Positions 6,096 to 7,039 of a stretch of DNA of 7,039 bases are shown in pieces. Below the pieces are notes generated by a model. It was not told the origin of the DNA, ran no database searches, and worked only from the letters and a program-made list of their open reading frames with translations. This DNA comes from JBDNDK01 sp046719185. Its GTDB lineage: Bacteria > Armatimonadota > UBA5829. The stretch is from positions 1-7,039 of the forward strand of contig JBDNDK010000127.1 of NCBI GenBank assembly GCA_046719185.1, read 5' to 3'. The stretch's first letter is position 1; each line of letters opens with the position of its first letter. A program made the position numbers and the translations under genes.

Positions 6096-7039
6096 ATGGA
6101 TACAAAATATATATTTGTAACAGGTGGGGTGGTTTCATCAGTTGGTAAAGGAATTGCAACAGCAAGCTTAGGCAGACTTCTAAAAAACAGAGGATATAAA
6201 GTAACTGTTCAGAAACTTGATCCATACATAAATGTTGATGCCGGCACTATGAATCCTTTTCAGCATGGTGAAGTGTTTGTAACTGATGATGGAGCTGAAA
6301 CAGATCTTGATCTTGGACATTATGAAAGATTTGTTGATGAAAATCTCACTCAGCTTGCTAATGTAACTACAGGAAGAATATATGACAGCGTAATTAGAAA
6401 AGAAAGAAGAGGAGATTATCTAGGAAGCACAGTTCAGGTGATTCCTCATATAACTGATGAGATAAAAAATAGAATTAAAACCAATGCAGAGCAATCTGGA
6501 GCTGATATAGCAATAGTTGAGATTGGCGGAACAGTTGGTGATATAGAAGGTTTGCCTTTCCTTGAAGCTATTAGGCAATTCAAAAAAGAGGCTGGTATAG
6601 GAAATGTGATGTATGTGCATGTTACTCTTATACCATCTGTTGGTCCTTGGAATGAATTGAAAACAAAACCTACTCAGCACTCTGTAATAAAAATGAGAGA
6701 AATTGGTATCCAGCCAGATTTGTTAATTTGCAGAACAAAAAAAGCAATGAGCAAAGATATGAGAGATAAAATTTCTCTTTTTTGTGATGTAGAAAAAGAT
6801 GCTGTAGTTGAAGCTAGAGATGCATCTACTATTTATGAAATACCTCTTAGATATGAGAATGACGGAGTGGCTGATTTAGTTCTCAAAAAGTTTGGATTAG
6901 AAAACAAAAAACCAGACCTTGCAGAATGGGAAAGAATAGTTGATATTATCAAAAAGCCTACCCATAAATGCATTGTTGCTGTAGTTGGTAAATACACTGG
7001 CAATGGTGATGCATATCATAGTCTTGGAGAAGCTATCAG
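6096..7039 (+). CDS. pyrG: CTP synthase, C-terminal glutaminase domain missing (runs off right edge)
   Basis: PyrG makes CTP from UTP, ATP and glutamine; it forms tetramers and is inhibited by CTP. 314 codons are visible of about 530-545. The amidoligase domain is complete: GGVVSSVGKG (10-19), KLDPYINVDAGTMNPFQHGEVFVTDDGAETDLDLGHYERF with the Mg ligand Asp72, VEIGGTVGDIEGLPF with Glu142, and KTKPTQHS (189-196). The glutaminase domain has just begun (VAVVGKYTGNGDAYHS), so its Cys-His-Glu triad lies outside the window. Residues 181-186 (SVGPWN, just before ELKTKPTQHS) differ from the usual Y-x-A-A-x-G pattern. The ATG at 6096 is the only in-frame start after the thiD stop. AAGG (6088-6091) lies 4 nt upstream and AAGGGGG (6077-6083) 12 nt upstream, so the better ribosome site is unclear. 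The 20-nt gap to thiD suggests cotranscription. Confidence 0.96.
   Translation, partial: MDTKYIFVTGGVVSSVGKGIATASLGRLLKNRGYKVTVQKLDPYINVDAGTMNPFQHGEVFVTDDGAETDLDLGHYERFVDENLTQLANVTTGRIYDSVIRKERRGDYLGSTVQVIPHITDEIKNRIKTNAEQSGADIAIVEIGGTVGDIEGLPFLEAIRQFKKEAGIGNVMYVHVTLIPSVGPWNELKTKPTQHSVIKMREIGIQPDLLICRTKKAMSKDMRDKISLFCDVEKDAVVEARDASTIYEIPLRYENDGVADLVLKKFGLENKKPDLAEWERIVDIIKKPTHKCIVAVVGKYTGNGDAYHSLGEAI

Noticed and set aside
6085..6120. A short frame starting at ATG 6085, just before pyrG, as a leader peptide or alternative pyrG start.
   Set aside because: It is out of frame with pyrG, stops after 11 codons, and the purine tract is too close to its ATG. It contains no attenuation-like codon run.
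6981..7037. Possible frameshift in pyrG where VGKYTGNGDAYHS looks unlike the common VGKYxELxDAYxS.
   Set aside because: The spacing of VGKY to DAY is unchanged and the frame stays open with family-like residues. A VGKYT form also occurs in eukaryotic CTP synthases.

Overview
The window (7,039 bp, AT-rich, with many AGA and ATA codons) reads as ordinary chromosomal housekeeping DNA from a low-GC bacterium. A dapF gene points to diaminopimelate metabolism, and a full Hfq is present. The gene families and the AT bias would fit a Deferribacterota-like lineage (such as Mucispirillum or its relatives), but that placement is a low-confidence guess made without any database search. I see no phage, transposase, CRISPR, toxin-antitoxin or rRNA/tRNA signal, and no convincing undescribed multi-gene system.

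Layout. The left two-thirds is on the minus strand and reads from right to left. First comes nfeD (4295 to 2976), a membrane serine protease, followed 38 bp later by a slipin/stomatin gene (2937 to 2164). A 278-bp gap follows, containing a cluster of REP-like hairpins and then a promoter. Next is a tightly packed miaA-hfq-dapF unit (1885 to beyond position 1). miaA and hfq overlap by ATGA, and hfq and dapF are 3 nt apart, with the dapF ribosome binding site embedded in the last hfq codons. dapF runs off the left edge before its second catalytic cysteine. The right third is on the plus strand: a NagD-type HAD phosphatase (4472-5287), thiD (5284-6075, ATGA overlap) and pyrG (6096 to the right edge, cut early in its glutaminase domain). 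A 176-bp divergent promoter region separates the two halves.

How the genes work together. NfeD and slipin are a known membrane protease/scaffold pair. miaA-hfq is a widely conserved pair of a tRNA modification enzyme and an RNA chaperone, here extended by the diaminopimelate epimerase. HAD-thiD-pyrG looks like a nucleotide/cofactor operon without an obvious single pathway.

The signals most worth a second look are non-coding. (1) A pair of inverted 28-nt REP-like units at 2034-2101 differ at seven positions, six of which form three stem-preserving base-pair changes. (2) A 14-bp perfect palindrome lies inside the spacer of the miaA promoter. (3) A strong extended -10 promoter places the HAD gene's predicted transcript start only about 5 nt before its only possible ATG, implying a nearly leaderless mRNA.
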